Notes: generated by a model from the sequence alone, not told the origin. A stretch of DNA of 33,561 bases from CAYRCJ01 sp964422785 (GCA_964422785.1 CAYRCJ010000004.1:1-33561), one strand, 5' to 3'. Positions 21,993 through 30,516 are shown, counted from the first letter of the stretch. Made by a program: numbers and translations.

Positions 21993-23374
21993 AATACACT
22001 CCATTTTTGGTCGTATCTTTTTTGGGCGGGGTGTTCACCCGCTCGTTTTTTAATCTGCCTATGAATATAGTTTTGGTAATTTTTGGACTTTCATTTGGCT
22101 TGTTTATTGTTCTTGTTGTCAGTAAAGAATTTCCCAAGTTCATGGTTTGGATATTGGTTGTAACAGCTTTCACCTTAGGCATTTTTAGATATTCATTTTT
22201 TGAAAACAAAATCAACGATGACCGATTGCATAAAATGTACGGCCAAAAAATCTCTATTCAGGGCAATGTTATTTCTTGGGAGGCAAAAACAAAATCTTCT
22301 AAAATTATTTTGGATACTCCGGACGGCGAATTATCGGTTGTCACCCAAATATATCCGCAATATAAATATGGAGACCTGCTTTCCGTAAACGGCATCCCGA
22401 TTGGAGATAATATTTATTCCGAAATGCTTTTTCCTCGGATTGAAAAAATAGGTTATGCTCCCGGGAGTAAAATTTTAAGCGCGCTTTTTGCTCTCAGAAA
22501 TAAATTTGAAGAAAATTTAAAACTCATTCTGCCGTCGGACAATGCCGCCTTGGCCGATGGGATGCTCTTGGGAAACCAGGGGTCTGCCGATGCGAGTCTG
22601 GTGGACGCCTTCAGGAAAACCGGGACGATTCATATCCTGGTTTTATCCGGATACAACATAACGGTTGTGGGGGCATTTCTTGTTTTATTCTTTGGATATT
22701 TTTTGCCTCCCTTGGCCGCGTTTTTTGTTTCCGCTTCCGGAATTATTTTGTTTACTTTGATGACGGGCGCCACGGCTTCCGCGGTACGCGCGGCGATTAT
22801 GGCGATTATCGGTCTTATTGCCGCGAGAAGCGGAAGGCTAAACTTGTCTTTAAATTCACTTTTTTTATCGGCCGCTATTATGGTTTCGGCGAATCCCATG
22901 CTTATGAGATTTGATAGGGGATTTCAGCTTTCATTTTTGGCGACTCTCGGTTTGATTTTGGCTTCGCCTCAGATTTCAAAATGGCTGAAATTTTTGCCGG
23001 ATTTTTTATCAATCAGAGAAAACGCCGCCTCCTCCATATCGGTGGAATTATTTGTAATACCGATACTTCTTTCTTGGGGCGGAGGAATTTCGCTTTTAAG
23101 CCCCATAGCCAATATACTCATCGTCGGCGCCGTCCCCGTCGTTATGCTGTTTAGTTTTATCGGAGTTTTATTTTCCTTTTTATCTGTTAACTTGGGAACC
23201 ATCTTGGCTTCTCCGGCCTATGTTCTTACCGGTTTTCAGATCTTTGTGGCGAAATTTTTAGCGGGGTTTGAGCGGGCGATCGTAAGTTTCAATTATATTC
23301 CGATATTTTTATTGATTTTAATTTACTCTTTAATATTTTACTGGGCGATAAAACGTTATGCCGAAGTTTATTAA
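21983..23374 (+). CDS. comEC: ComEC/Rec2-like DNA-uptake channel, N-terminal part
   Basis: This 463-residue membrane protein starts at GTG inside the end of rnhA. N-terminal membrane spans and the DUF4131/OB-like part (YGQKISIQGNVISWEAKT) come first. The competence domain follows: ADGMLLGNQGSADASLVDAFRKTGTIHILVLSGYNITV, of which LADGMLLG and GTIHILVLSGYNI are the family signatures, then about seven membrane spans with TGATASAVRAAIMA and SANPMLMRFDRGFQLSFLATLGL in the standard positions. ComEC forms the inner-membrane channel for single-stranded DNA uptake. The metallo-beta-lactamase domain usually fused to it is the next gene, overlapping by 17 bases. Confidence 0.92.
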   Translation: MALKYTPFLVVSFLGGVFTRSFFNLPMNIVLVIFGLSFGLFIVLVVSKEFPKFMVWILVVTAFTLGIFRYSFFENKINDDRLHKMYGQKISIQGNVISWEAKTKSSKIILDTPDGELSVVTQIYPQYKYGDLLSVNGIPIGDNIYSEMLFPRIEKIGYAPGSKILSALFALRNKFEENLKLILPSDNAALADGMLLGNQGSADASLVDAFRKTGTIHILVLSGYNITVVGAFLVLFFGYFLPPLAAFFVSASGIILFTLMTGATASAVRAAIMAIIGLIAARSGRLNLSLNSLFLSAAIMVSANPMLMRFDRGFQLSFLATLGLILASPQISKWLKFLPDFLSIRENAASSISVELFVIPILLSWGGGISLLSPIANILIVGAVPVVMLFSFIGVLFSFLSVNLGTILASPAYVLTGFQIFVAKFLAGFERAIVSFNYIPIFLLILIYSLIFYWAIKRYAEVY

Positions 23375-24239
23375 AATTTATTCTCAACAGATAATTTGGG
23401 GAGCGGTGACGCTTCTTATCAGTATAAACTTTCTGATCTGGTCTGATGTTTTCGGGCGTCGAAACCAGGCGGATATCGAAGTTTCTTTTTTTGACGTGGG
23501 CCAGGGGGATTCCATTTTTTTAAAATCCAAGGATGGAGCTGATATTCTTATAGACGGCGGGCCCAACAATAAAGTTATTTCTTTATTGGCCCGCTCGCTG
23601 CCATTTTATGACCGCTCTATAGACGTTGTATTGCTGACGCATCCTCATTCAGATCATGTTACCGGGCTCATTGATGTTCTTAAGCAATATCATGTAGGCA
23701 TGGTTTTGGAATCGGGGGCGGACTACAACACTCCTGAGGCCAAGGAATTTGAACGGATTATAAAAGAAAAAAATATAAAAAGAGTGGTCATAGACCGTCC
23801 CGCCTCTTTGTCTTTCTCGGACGGCGCGCTGCTCAAAATTCTTTTGCCGGGTGAATCGTTTGAAAACAAGATTTTAAAGAACGTTCACGATTCAATGGTG
23901 GTAAGCGAGCTGGATTACGAGAACAAAAAGATTCTTTTTATGGGGGACGCGGAGAAAAAACTGGAACAAAAATTAATCAGTGAAGATAAAATCGGCAACA
24001 CAGATATTTTAAAAATCGGTCATCATGGTTCGAAAACCTCAAGTACTCAAAATTTTATTGATGTCGTGCGGCCCAAATACGCGATTATATCCGTCGGGAG
24101 GAATAAATTCGGCCATCCGAATCAGGAGGTTTTATCCAGACTTTTAAATTTTGGAGTTAAAACTTTTCGCACAGACATGAGCGGGACTATACGCGCGAAA
24201 ATTACCAACGGAGTCTTAACTTTAAAATCCGAAAAATAA
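23358..24239 (+). CDS. ComEC C-terminal metallo-beta-lactamase domain as a separate protein
   Basis: The 293-residue protein begins with one membrane span (about residues 12-30, IIWGAVTLLISINFLIW), followed by DVGQGDS (46-52), DGGP (66-69) and the metal-binding HPHSDH (95-100), then MGDAEKKLE, KIGHHGSKTSS and FGHPNQEVLSRL. This is the C-terminal nuclease-like domain of ComEC, proposed to degrade the non-transported strand. Overlap with the channel gene implies they are made together; the N-terminal span would hold it at the membrane. It ends the rnhA-comEC unit. Separate lactamase-like ComEC proteins exist elsewhere. Confidence 0.92.
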   Translation: MPKFIKIYSQQIIWGAVTLLISINFLIWSDVFGRRNQADIEVSFFDVGQGDSIFLKSKDGADILIDGGPNNKVISLLARSLPFYDRSIDVVLLTHPHSDHVTGLIDVLKQYHVGMVLESGADYNTPEAKEFERIIKEKNIKRVVIDRPASLSFSDGALLKILLPGESFENKILKNVHDSMVVSELDYENKKILFMGDAEKKLEQKLISEDKIGNTDILKIGHHGSKTSSTQNFIDVVRPKYAIISVGRNKFGHPNQEVLSRLLNFGVKTFRTDMSGTIRAKITNGVLTLKSEK

Positions 24240-24267
24240 AAAATCCCCCTCCTTACGAAGGAGGGGG
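24230..24267 (-). terminator. Terminator of the minus-strand DUF gene (between convergent genes)
   Basis: A ten-base stem ccccctcctt (24245-24254) / aaggaggggg (24258-24267) is flanked on its left by A-rich sequence. Read on the minus strand, this gives a T-rich tract after the hairpin. It serves the minus-strand gene; in the plus direction no T run follows directly. Confidence 0.75.
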
Positions 24268-24281
24268 CTGGGGGAGGTTAT

Positions 24282-24677
24282 TTATTTTGATTTTTGGAGC
24301 AATTCATATCCGTAAGCGTCATTATTTTTTAAGAATTCTTCTACTTCCTGAAGATCCTGAAGCCTTAGTTGGATATTGCTCTCTGAGGCAACTTTTACTT
24401 CGCGTACCATTCCCTTGGAATACGATCCGTCTTCATTGGGGAATACCCATACTTCTTTACATTCTTTGAGCCGCTCTATTCCTTGCCGCATGCCGATTTC
24501 CCGCTCTTCCGGTTTAAAATCGCTTAAAAATTGGCAATAATATATCCCGGTGGCTTCGGGCTCGTAACCTTTCCATAGAACGTATCTGGCAAAAGCCCGG
24601 TATCTGTTCAAATTTTTTTCGAATTGTTCTTTTGTTTCAGCGCCTATCCGTCCGCAGACAAAAACTTTTTTTAACAT
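24282..24677 (-). CDS. Nucleoside 2-deoxyribosyltransferase-like protein (DUF4406/DUF7768-like)
   Basis: This 131-residue protein runs against its neighbours. It begins VFVCGRIGAE, has RYRAFARYVLWKGYEPEA, GIYYCQFLSDF, then GIERLKECKEVWVFP with SKGMVREVKVA. The glycine-rich first strand, the C-x-E-V-W-V-F strand and the S-x-GM-x-x-E segment match the small nucleoside-deoxyribosyltransferase-like Rossmann proteins often found in phages and CPR genomes. Members may act on nucleotides or their derivatives, but function is not established. It converges on comEC and diverges from ndk. Confidence 0.65.
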   Translation of the reverse strand: MLKKVFVCGRIGAETKEQFEKNLNRYRAFARYVLWKGYEPEATGIYYCQFLSDFKPEEREIGMRQGIERLKECKEVWVFPNEDGSYSKGMVREVKVASESNIQLRLQDLQEVEEFLKNNDAYGYELLQKSK

Positions 24678-24721
24678 TCATCGCCCCCGATCTTTTATAA
24701 AATTAGCAAGGGCAAAATGCC

Positions 24722-24750
24722 TTGTCAAACAAGCCATAAAGTCCTAAACT
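24722..24750 (+). promoter_or_regulatory. Promoter for ndk, leaderless
   Basis: TTGTCA (24722-24727), a 17-base spacer and TAAACT (24745-24750) are followed by six bases and the ATG at 24757. No Shine-Dalgarno can be fitted. Confidence 0.65.
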
Positions 24751-24756
24751 GTTTTT

Positions 24757-25350
24757 ATGAATGATTCAAAAAAAGAAAAAACACTTGTGCTGGTAAAGCC
24801 CGATGGAGTAAGGCGCGGCATTGTTGGAGAAGTTATTAGCCGCTTCGAGAAGGCGGGCCTTAAAATTATAGGTCTTAAACTTGTATGGGTGGGGGATGAT
24901 ATTGTTACCAAACATTATCCGGAATCCAGAATTGAGCTTTTACGGGGCATCGGAGAAAAAACTCTAAAAGTTTATCAGGAGTTTGGAAAAGATCCGGGAG
25001 AATCGTTCGGCACTATGGACCCGGTAGAAATCGGGAGGCTAATTAATAAGTGGAATATCGAGTATCTAACCTCCGGCCCAGTCGTGGCAATGCTTTTGGA
25101 GGGTCACCAGGCAATCGCCAGCGTTCGAAGAATCACCGGCTTCACACTCCCAAATTTAGCTCAACCGGGTACTATTCGCGGAGATTACTCAATAGATTCC
25201 ACGGTGCTCGCGAATGAAAGAAAGCGTCCCGTTAGAAATATTATTCACGCCTCTGGCACAGTGGAAGAAGCTAAATACGAAGAGGAGCTATGGTTCAAGA
25301 AAAATGAAATTCATGATTACAAGCGCGCCGATGAGGACATAATGTTTTAA
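24757..25350 (+). CDS. ndk: Nucleoside-diphosphate kinase, long form
   Basis: The enzyme would transfer phosphate from ATP to other nucleoside diphosphates through a His intermediate. LVLVKPDGVRRG (10-21), GPVVAMLLEG, and NIIHASGT with the catalytic H164 are present, and the ending EELWFKKNEIHDY fits NDK. At 197 residues it is about 50 longer than typical NDK. The extra residues lie mainly around 60-100 (between the KHYPESR segment and the TSGPVV strand) and around 124-150. Long versions appear in other CPR genomes as far as I recall. A beta-CASP nuclease gene follows after two bases. Confidence 0.92.
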   Translation: MNDSKKEKTLVLVKPDGVRRGIVGEVISRFEKAGLKIIGLKLVWVGDDIVTKHYPESRIELLRGIGEKTLKVYQEFGKDPGESFGTMDPVEIGRLINKWNIEYLTSGPVVAMLLEGHQAIASVRRITGFTLPNLAQPGTIRGDYSIDSTVLANERKRPVRNIIHASGTVEEAKYEEELWFKKNEIHDYKRADEDIMF

Positions 25351-25352
25351 AA

Positions 25353-26693
25353 ATGAAGTTGTCTTTTTTTGGGGCGTCGCAGGAAGTAACCGGAAGCTGC
25401 TTTTTATTGGATGATGGAGAAAACAAAATTCTTATTGATTGCGGGCTTTTCCAGAGCCCCAAGTTTTCTAATCCCAAAAATCAGGAAAAATTTTCTTTTG
25501 ATCCAAAAGAAATAAGCGCGCTTTTTGTCACTCACGCGCATGTGGACCACACCGGCCGGATACCCAAGCTGGTAAAGGAGGGATTTAAAGGGGTTATTTA
25601 TTCAACATATCCCACGCGCGATCTTTCGGAGCTGATGCTAAAAGATAGCGTAGGCGTTTTATCGAAAGAAGCGTTAAGGGAAAATCAGCCAATCATTTAC
25701 ACTGAAGAAGACGTGGATTTGGCGATGAAATTATGGCAGGGGAAAAATTATGGCGAGAAGATTTCAGTGGGAAATTTTTCTATAACTCTGCGCGATGCCG
25801 GGCATGTACTTGGCTCAGCGATGATATTGGCGGAAAACAAAGGAAAGAAGATTCTTTTCTCCGGAGATTTAGGCAATCCTGACAATCCGCTTCTGGGATT
25901 TACCGACAAAGTAAATGAAGTTGATGTATTGGTTGTTGAGTCCACTTATGGCGACCGCTCGCACGAAGACAAATCTGAAAAAAAATTAAAACTGGAAAGA
26001 GTAATAGAGAAAAGCGTGTCGGCCGGAGGGGTTCTTATGATCCCGGCATTTTCAATGGAAAGAACGCAGGAGGTATTGGAGGAAATAGCCAGCATGCTTA
26101 AAGAAAAACAAATTCCAAACATTCCAATCTATCTGGACAGCCCGTTGGCCATCAAAGCTACAGAAATTTACCAAAAATATATAAGTTATTTAAATAACTC
26201 TTATGTAAACAAAGATTCTTTTTCTTTTTTGAAATTACCGTCCGTTCATTTCACTCTGGCGACAGAAGAATCAAAAAAAATAAACAATGTTCCTCCGCCG
26301 AAGATTGTTATTGCCGGCTCCGGGATGTCCACCGGCGGAAGGATTTTGCATCACGAGCAAAGATATTTGAGCGATCCTAAGAACACTATACTTTTTATCG
26401 GTTACCAGGCGCCCGGGTCTCTGGGACGGCGCATCCAAGATGGGGCTGATACCGTAAAAATTTTCGGAGAAGATATTCCGGTGCGCTGCCACAAGGAAGT
26501 TATTTATGGATACTCCGCGCATCCCGACGAAGAAGAGCTTTTTGAATTTGTGCGGGAAAAATCCGATACCCTAAAAAAGGTTTTTGCGGTTCATGGCGAG
26601 CCGAAGTCACTTTTCGCGTTTGTCCAAAAACTCCGAGACTATTTGGGCGTAGAAGCCTCCGCTCCCAAATATGGGGATAGTGTGCTACTATAA
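25353..26693 (+). CDS. Beta-CASP metallo-beta-lactamase ribonuclease (CPSF73/Ysh1-like, COG1236)
   Basis: This 446-residue protein has the metallo-beta-lactamase metal motif HAHVDH (61-66), then GHVLGSAMI, FSGDLGN and STYGDRSHED. The beta-CASP part has MIPAFSMERTQEVL, and the C-terminal segment GYQAPGSLGRRIQDG and GYSAHPDEEEL plus VHGEP corresponds to the RNA-specificity RMMBL region. Such enzymes are exo- or endoribonucleases in RNA processing and decay. It sits directly after ndk, suggesting one transcript. No KH domain precedes the catalytic domain, unlike the archaeal CPSF homologues. Confidence 0.93.
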   Translation: MKLSFFGASQEVTGSCFLLDDGENKILIDCGLFQSPKFSNPKNQEKFSFDPKEISALFVTHAHVDHTGRIPKLVKEGFKGVIYSTYPTRDLSELMLKDSVGVLSKEALRENQPIIYTEEDVDLAMKLWQGKNYGEKISVGNFSITLRDAGHVLGSAMILAENKGKKILFSGDLGNPDNPLLGFTDKVNEVDVLVVESTYGDRSHEDKSEKKLKLERVIEKSVSAGGVLMIPAFSMERTQEVLEEIASMLKEKQIPNIPIYLDSPLAIKATEIYQKYISYLNNSYVNKDSFSFLKLPSVHFTLATEESKKINNVPPPKIVIAGSGMSTGGRILHHEQRYLSDPKNTILFIGYQAPGSLGRRIQDGADTVKIFGEDIPVRCHKEVIYGYSAHPDEEELFEFVREKSDTLKKVFAVHGEPKSLFAFVQKLRDYLGVEASAPKYGDSVLL

Positions 26694-26749
26694 CGCTCAG
26701 AAAAATTGAAAGCTAAATAACCCGCTAGAGGCGGGCATGGGAGAAAAAT

Positions 26750-27634
26750 ATGAAAGTATTGCTTGTTGGGCTAGGTCAAATTGGTCTTGGTCTGATCGTC
26801 CCGGTTTTTAAAAAAGCGGGCTATACAATAGTGGGCACCGACGCAAGCTCGGAGCGCCTAGACAAACTTAAGAATGAATACCTTTTAAGAACCCCGGGCG
26901 GAGTGTCAACCATCGAAATTGACGTTGCCGGCATGGACGATATAAATGGAGAATTTGATCTGATTATTACTTCGGTCGGACGGCAGCATCTCCCAAGTGT
27001 TTCCGAGTGGCTCCTGAAAAAGAATTTGTCCGCGCCGGTTTTAATGGCGGAAAATTTGCCAGATCCTGTAAATCTTTTTCCAAAACAAATTCCGATTGTT
27101 GTTGATCGCATATGTCCGAGGATAAAAATGGAAGGAACTTTTTTGACTGTGGTGGCGGAAGATTATTATAAAATTATAGTTTTGGATACCCAGCTTACTC
27201 GCCGGCTCGGAGTTTTAAGCGGCGTGGATCTGGAAAAATCTGAAGCGGTTCTGGAGTATAAGCGACGGCTGAAAATGTTTACGGTAAATACTTCGCATGT
27301 AATCACGGCCCTTTATGGCCAGCGGTTTAATTGTTCGTTGGTTGAGGAAGCGGCCGCGAGACCGGAAGTCGCCGGCAAGATTCGCTCAGCGATCGGCGAA
27401 GTCAGCCCTTGGCTCAGTTTTGGTAATCGTGAGGCCGAGATCAAGGCAAGGGAGATCATTGAGCGGTTTTCCAGTCCGATTAAGGATCCGCTTTCAAGAA
27501 TTCTTGGACCCACAAATCGTAAATCCGCCCTTCGATATATCGAAGTTCCGCTTCGGGCCGTTAAAGCATCTGGCTTTCCTGCCCCTACATTGGAGGAAGC
27601 TTATAGGATTATTAATAGCGAGCCGATTAATTAA
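26750..27634 (+). CDS. Mannitol-1-phosphate 5-dehydrogenase-like oxidoreductase
   Basis: This 294-residue protein opens with a Rossmann NAD-binding GLGQIGLG (7-14) and an acidic D31 at the end of the second strand. AENLPD (100-105) and the catalytic-type segment K175-x-x-x-x-N180-x-x-H183 (FTVNTSHVITALYG) match the polyol-specific long-chain dehydrogenases such as mannitol-1-phosphate 5-dehydrogenase. The C-terminal domain is shorter than in typical 380-residue members. A gggaga Shine-Dalgarno precedes the start, and a small cccgc/gcggg hairpin lies between it and the upstream gene. Substrate is inferred from family only. Confidence 0.75.
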   Translation: MKVLLVGLGQIGLGLIVPVFKKAGYTIVGTDASSERLDKLKNEYLLRTPGGVSTIEIDVAGMDDINGEFDLIITSVGRQHLPSVSEWLLKKNLSAPVLMAENLPDPVNLFPKQIPIVVDRICPRIKMEGTFLTVVAEDYYKIIVLDTQLTRRLGVLSGVDLEKSEAVLEYKRRLKMFTVNTSHVITALYGQRFNCSLVEEAAARPEVAGKIRSAIGEVSPWLSFGNREAEIKAREIIERFSSPIKDPLSRILGPTNRKSALRYIEVPLRAVKASGFPAPTLEEAYRIINSEPIN

Positions 27635-27640
27635 ATTAAA

Positions 27641-27665
27641 AGAGGGGAAATTACCCCTCTTTTTT
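27641..27665 (+). terminator. Intrinsic terminator after the dehydrogenase gene
   Basis: Stem agagggg / cccctct with loop AAATTA and a run of six T. It starts six bases after the stop codon. Confidence 0.9.
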
Positions 27666-27670
27666 GTTTA

Positions 27671-27679
27671 TGTTATACT
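27671..27679 (+). promoter_or_regulatory. Extended -10 promoter, leaderless start of the SLOG-like gene
   Basis: TGTTATACT (TG plus hexamer TATACT, 27674-27679) is followed by seven bases and the ATG at 27687. It lies immediately after the terminator T tract. Confidence 0.65.
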
Positions 27680-27686
27680 CCATAGT

Positions 27687-28262
27687 ATGGACGGAAAGCA
27701 TATACATCTGAAATATAAGATTTGCGTTTCTGGAGCGGCCGAGACCGATTTTTGCGCTCCCGATTCTTTAGAGAAAGGCAAAGAGCTGGGAAAGGAAATA
27801 GCTTCGCATAATTCCGTTTTAGTTACCGGGGCTACCACCGGTTTTCCGATGTGGGCGGCGATGGGCGCTAAAGAAGCCGGAGGATTTTCTATTGGTTTGT
27901 CTCCGGCGGGCTCCGAAAAAGAACATATAGAAAATTATAAACTGCCGATAGATTTTATGGATGTAATTATTTATACCGGCTTTGGATATTCCGGCAGAAA
28001 TCTTTTGCTTACCAGATCGGCGGATGCGGTAATCTTCGGATGTGGCCGCTGGGGCACTCTAAATGAGTTTACAATCGCGCTTGAAGACGGAAAGCCAATG
28101 GGGGTTTTGGAAGGAGAAGAAGAGGGGAGCATGGACTTGGTGAAAGATATTTTGGAAAAATCTCACCGCGGTCCCGGAAATATTGTTTATGATAAAGATC
28201 CAAAGGCTTTGGTGGAAAAAGTTTTGGAACTTATTAAAAAAGAAAAAATTATTAAAGTTTAA
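27687..28262 (+). CDS. LOG/SLOG-family Rossmann protein (TIGR00725-like)
   Basis: This 191-residue protein has a Rossmann pattern with SVLVTGATTGFPMWAAMGAKE and GGFSIGLSPAGSE, followed by FGCGRWGTLNEFTIALEDGKPMGVL, of which GRWGTLNEF corresponds to the PGGxGTxxE motif of LOG/SLOG proteins. The family includes cytokinin riboside phosphoribohydrolases, nucleotide-sensing SLOG domains and molybdenum-carrier-like proteins; the precise role is open. The start at 27687 fits the promoter. The frame opens far upstream, but that part is antisense-like sequence through the dehydrogenase and the terminator. Confidence 0.78.
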   Translation: MDGKHIHLKYKICVSGAAETDFCAPDSLEKGKELGKEIASHNSVLVTGATTGFPMWAAMGAKEAGGFSIGLSPAGSEKEHIENYKLPIDFMDVIIYTGFGYSGRNLLLTRSADAVIFGCGRWGTLNEFTIALEDGKPMGVLEGEEEGSMDLVKDILEKSHRGPGNIVYDKDPKALVEKVLELIKKEKIIKV

Positions 28263-28271
28263 TTTTAATTT

Positions 28272-28721
28272 ATGTTTGCCCCAGAAACATTAGAGATTAT
28301 TTATAGAATTACGTTGGCGGCCGTTTTAGGAATGATTATAGGATTTGAGAGAGAGCGTAAAAATAAGCCCGCCGGGCTTCGCACCTTCACTTTGGTGACA
28401 ATCGGCGCGGCCCTTTTTACCGTGATATCTATTGCCGCTTACCGCATTTTTCCATCGGTTAGCGGCGTCGCCGGATATGATTATCACTTAGTTGCTAATA
28501 TTGTTGTCGGGATAGGATTTATCGGAGGCGGCCTCATCTTTCAGAAAGGAGATCACATGGAAGGCTTAACTACCGCAGCCGGCCTTTGGGCGATGGCCGC
28601 GATAGGCATGGCCGTGGGATTTGGTTTTTACGCCCTCGGGGTTTACGCAACTATTTTGACGCTTTTTGTTTTACTGGCTCTAAGGGCTTTGGAAAATAAA
28701 ATTCACGAGCACGATGCCTAA
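28272..28721 (+). CDS. MgtC/SapB family membrane protein
   Basis: The 149-residue protein has four or five membrane spans and the MgtC/SapB signatures: ITLAAVLGMIIGFERERKNKPAGLRT (GFERERKNKPAGLRTF in part), GIGFIGGGLIFQKG and LTTAAGLWAMAAIGMAVG. MgtC proteins affect membrane ATPase activity and magnesium/acid stress in pathogens; function of the generic family members is unclear. It begins ten bases after the SLOG gene and overlaps the transporter by eight bases. Confidence 0.92.
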   Translation: MFAPETLEIIYRITLAAVLGMIIGFERERKNKPAGLRTFTLVTIGAALFTVISIAAYRIFPSVSGVAGYDYHLVANIVVGIGFIGGGLIFQKGDHMEGLTTAAGLWAMAAIGMAVGFGFYALGVYATILTLFVLLALRALENKIHEHDA

Positions 28722-29859
28722 ATTAAATTCTCCTTACTGGAAGGCTGTTGGAATAATTCTCGGGATGATCGTAGGGTCGGGTATGTTCGCATTGCCATAC
28801 GCTGTCGGGGTCTCGGGAGTATTGTGGTCTTCGCTCATTGGCGCTTTGGCTTTTTTCTCAGTCCTTTCGCTTCATATTGTTTACGGAGAAATTGTATCAA
28901 ACACGGATTCATCGCATCGTTTACCAGGTTACGCGGCTATGTATCTCGGCAGATGGGCCGGAGAAGTGGAGAAGGCAAGTCAGTTTCTGGGGTTTAATAC
29001 GGCCCTCGCCATTTACGGTTCTCTTGGGGGAATTTTCCTCTCAATGATTTTTGGCGTTTCACCGATGATTTGCTCAATAATTTTTTTCGGTCTGGGATCG
29101 GCCATTTTTTTCTTTAGCAGTTCGGAAAAAATAGGTTTTATAGATCTTATTCTTGCATTGCCGCTCATGGCCATAATTTTATACGTCGCGGCGCTTTCTT
29201 TTTCGAACGGACATTTTTCAAATGTGCCTTTATTCGGAAGAGATCCGTTTTTTTCTTTCAGCATTTTTATTTTTTCTCTCACGGGCCTTTCTGCGGTGGC
29301 CGATGCCAGGGATTTCCTGAGAGGCCCGGACAATGTAGAATCAGCCTCTTTGTTAAAGTCCGCCATAACCGTAGCGACATCTATTCCTCTTTTTTTGTAC
29401 ATCGCTTTTGTTATTCCGGTTCTGATGTCATTGGGTTCAGGAGTTACCAAAGACGCTCTTTCGGGGCTCGCTCAGATTTTGGGGCACAAAATAATTATTT
29501 TGGGGGGCGCCATCGGATTTATAGCCACCTTCACTTCTTATTTGGCGCTAGGTAATGATCTCAAAAAGGTTTATCAGCTCGATATAGGAATAAGTAAGTC
29601 TCTTTCATGGCTGGCTGTTTTTTTGTTTCCAATTTTAATTTTTATTTTTTCCGCAAATAACTTTGTAAAGTTAATTTCTTTGGTAGGAGGTTTTTTCATA
29701 TCTGTTGACGGGCTGTTTGTGATCTCAATTTTAAGGAAGATGAGAAAAAATAAACTGTCAAAAATACACTTTCTGGAATTTGGAGGGAAATATCAGTTTT
29801 TTTTGAGCGCGATTTTTATCGCCAGCATGATCTACGAATTTGTTTATCAATTTTTTTAA
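28714..29859 (+). CDS. Amino-acid permease (HAAAP / aromatic amino-acid transporter family)
   Basis: This 381-residue transporter shows about eleven membrane spans. The first, AVGIILGMIVGSGMFALPYAV, contains the G-S-G-M-F-A-L-P motif of the APC superfamily, where the helix unwinds around the substrate. FSLTGLSAVADARDFLRG in the sixth-span region also fits. Substrate is probably an amino acid, taken up with H+ or Na+, which would suit a CPR cell that cannot make most amino acids; the specific substrate is not visible. It overlaps the mgtC-like gene by eight bases. Confidence 0.82.
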   Translation: MPKLNSPYWKAVGIILGMIVGSGMFALPYAVGVSGVLWSSLIGALAFFSVLSLHIVYGEIVSNTDSSHRLPGYAAMYLGRWAGEVEKASQFLGFNTALAIYGSLGGIFLSMIFGVSPMICSIIFFGLGSAIFFFSSSEKIGFIDLILALPLMAIILYVAALSFSNGHFSNVPLFGRDPFFSFSIFIFSLTGLSAVADARDFLRGPDNVESASLLKSAITVATSIPLFLYIAFVIPVLMSLGSGVTKDALSGLAQILGHKIIILGGAIGFIATFTSYLALGNDLKKVYQLDIGISKSLSWLAVFLFPILIFIFSANNFVKLISLVGGFFISVDGLFVISILRKMRKNKLSKIHFLEFGGKYQFFLSAIFIASMIYEFVYQFF

Positions 29860-29871
29860 CCCCTATCGCCT

Positions 29872-30462
29872 ATGTTCGATTTAGTTTCACTAATAAAAAC
29901 TGCCGGATACTTGGGGATTTTCGCGATTATCTTTGCTGAATCTGGAGTTTTGGTGGGTATTTTTTTTCCGGGAGATTCTTTGCTTTTTACAGCAGGCCTT
30001 TTGGCTTCCCAGGGATTTTTAAATATTTTTATACTAATACCAGTCATTTTTTTAGCCGCGGTCTTGGGGGATAATTTTGGTTACTTTTTTGGAAAAAAGA
30101 TAGGGCCGAAAATCTTTACCAAAGAAGACTCCTTTTTCTTCAGCAAAGATCATATTGTAAGAGCCGAAAGTTTTTATGAAAAGTATGGCAAAAAGACTAT
30201 AGTCATTGTGCGCTTTATTCCTGTCATCAGAACTATTGCTCCGATATTGGCGGGAGTGGGTAGGATGAAATACTCTGTTTTTTTTATTTTTAATATCATG
30301 GGCGCTTTTCTTTGGGGTGTAGCAATCACATGGGCCGGATACTATTTGGGAAAAGTATTGCCCAATTTTGATAAACTTATTTTGCCCATCGTTTTGGGGA
30401 TTATTATTGTTTCTACAATTCCCGCGATTTTCTTTGCCAGGGGAGCCAAAAAGACCCATTGA
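29872..30462 (+). CDS. DedA family membrane protein (SNARE-associated/VTT domain)
   Basis: The 196-residue protein has the DedA signature: AESGVLVGIFFPGDSLLFTAGLLAS (in part GIFFPGDSLLFTAG), GDNFGYFFGKKIG, and FIPVIRTIAPILAGVGRMKYSVF, with the conserved Arg-x-x-P and GRMKYSxFxxFNxxGA. DedA proteins move undecaprenyl phosphate or other lipids across the membrane. It is in the same orientation as the permease gene. The DGR promoter's -35 overlaps its stop codon, so the accessory cassette begins exactly where this core gene ends. Confidence 0.95.
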   Translation: MFDLVSLIKTAGYLGIFAIIFAESGVLVGIFFPGDSLLFTAGLLASQGFLNIFILIPVIFLAAVLGDNFGYFFGKKIGPKIFTKEDSFFFSKDHIVRAESFYEKYGKKTIVIVRFIPVIRTIAPILAGVGRMKYSVFFIFNIMGAFLWGVAITWAGYYLGKVLPNFDKLILPIVLGIIIVSTIPAIFFARGAKKTH

Positions 30463-30486
30463 CAAATATTTTAAAAGGAGTATAAT
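30459..30486 (+). promoter_or_regulatory. Consensus sigma-70-type promoter of the DGR target gene
   Basis: TTGACA (30459-30464), 16-base spacer, TATAAT (30481-30486): both hexamers are perfect. It overlaps the dedA stop codon. Transcription from near 30493 gives a 5' leader of about 136 bases ahead of the target gene. Confidence 0.85.
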
Positions 30487-30516
30487 CAAAACAAAGTTCT
30501 TTACACAAACTTGCGC

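Noticed and set aside
27315..27686. Long N-terminal extension of the SLOG-like gene
   Set aside because: It overlaps the dehydrogenase gene and crosses a strong terminator and promoter; its sequence is Arg/Pro-rich out-of-frame translation.
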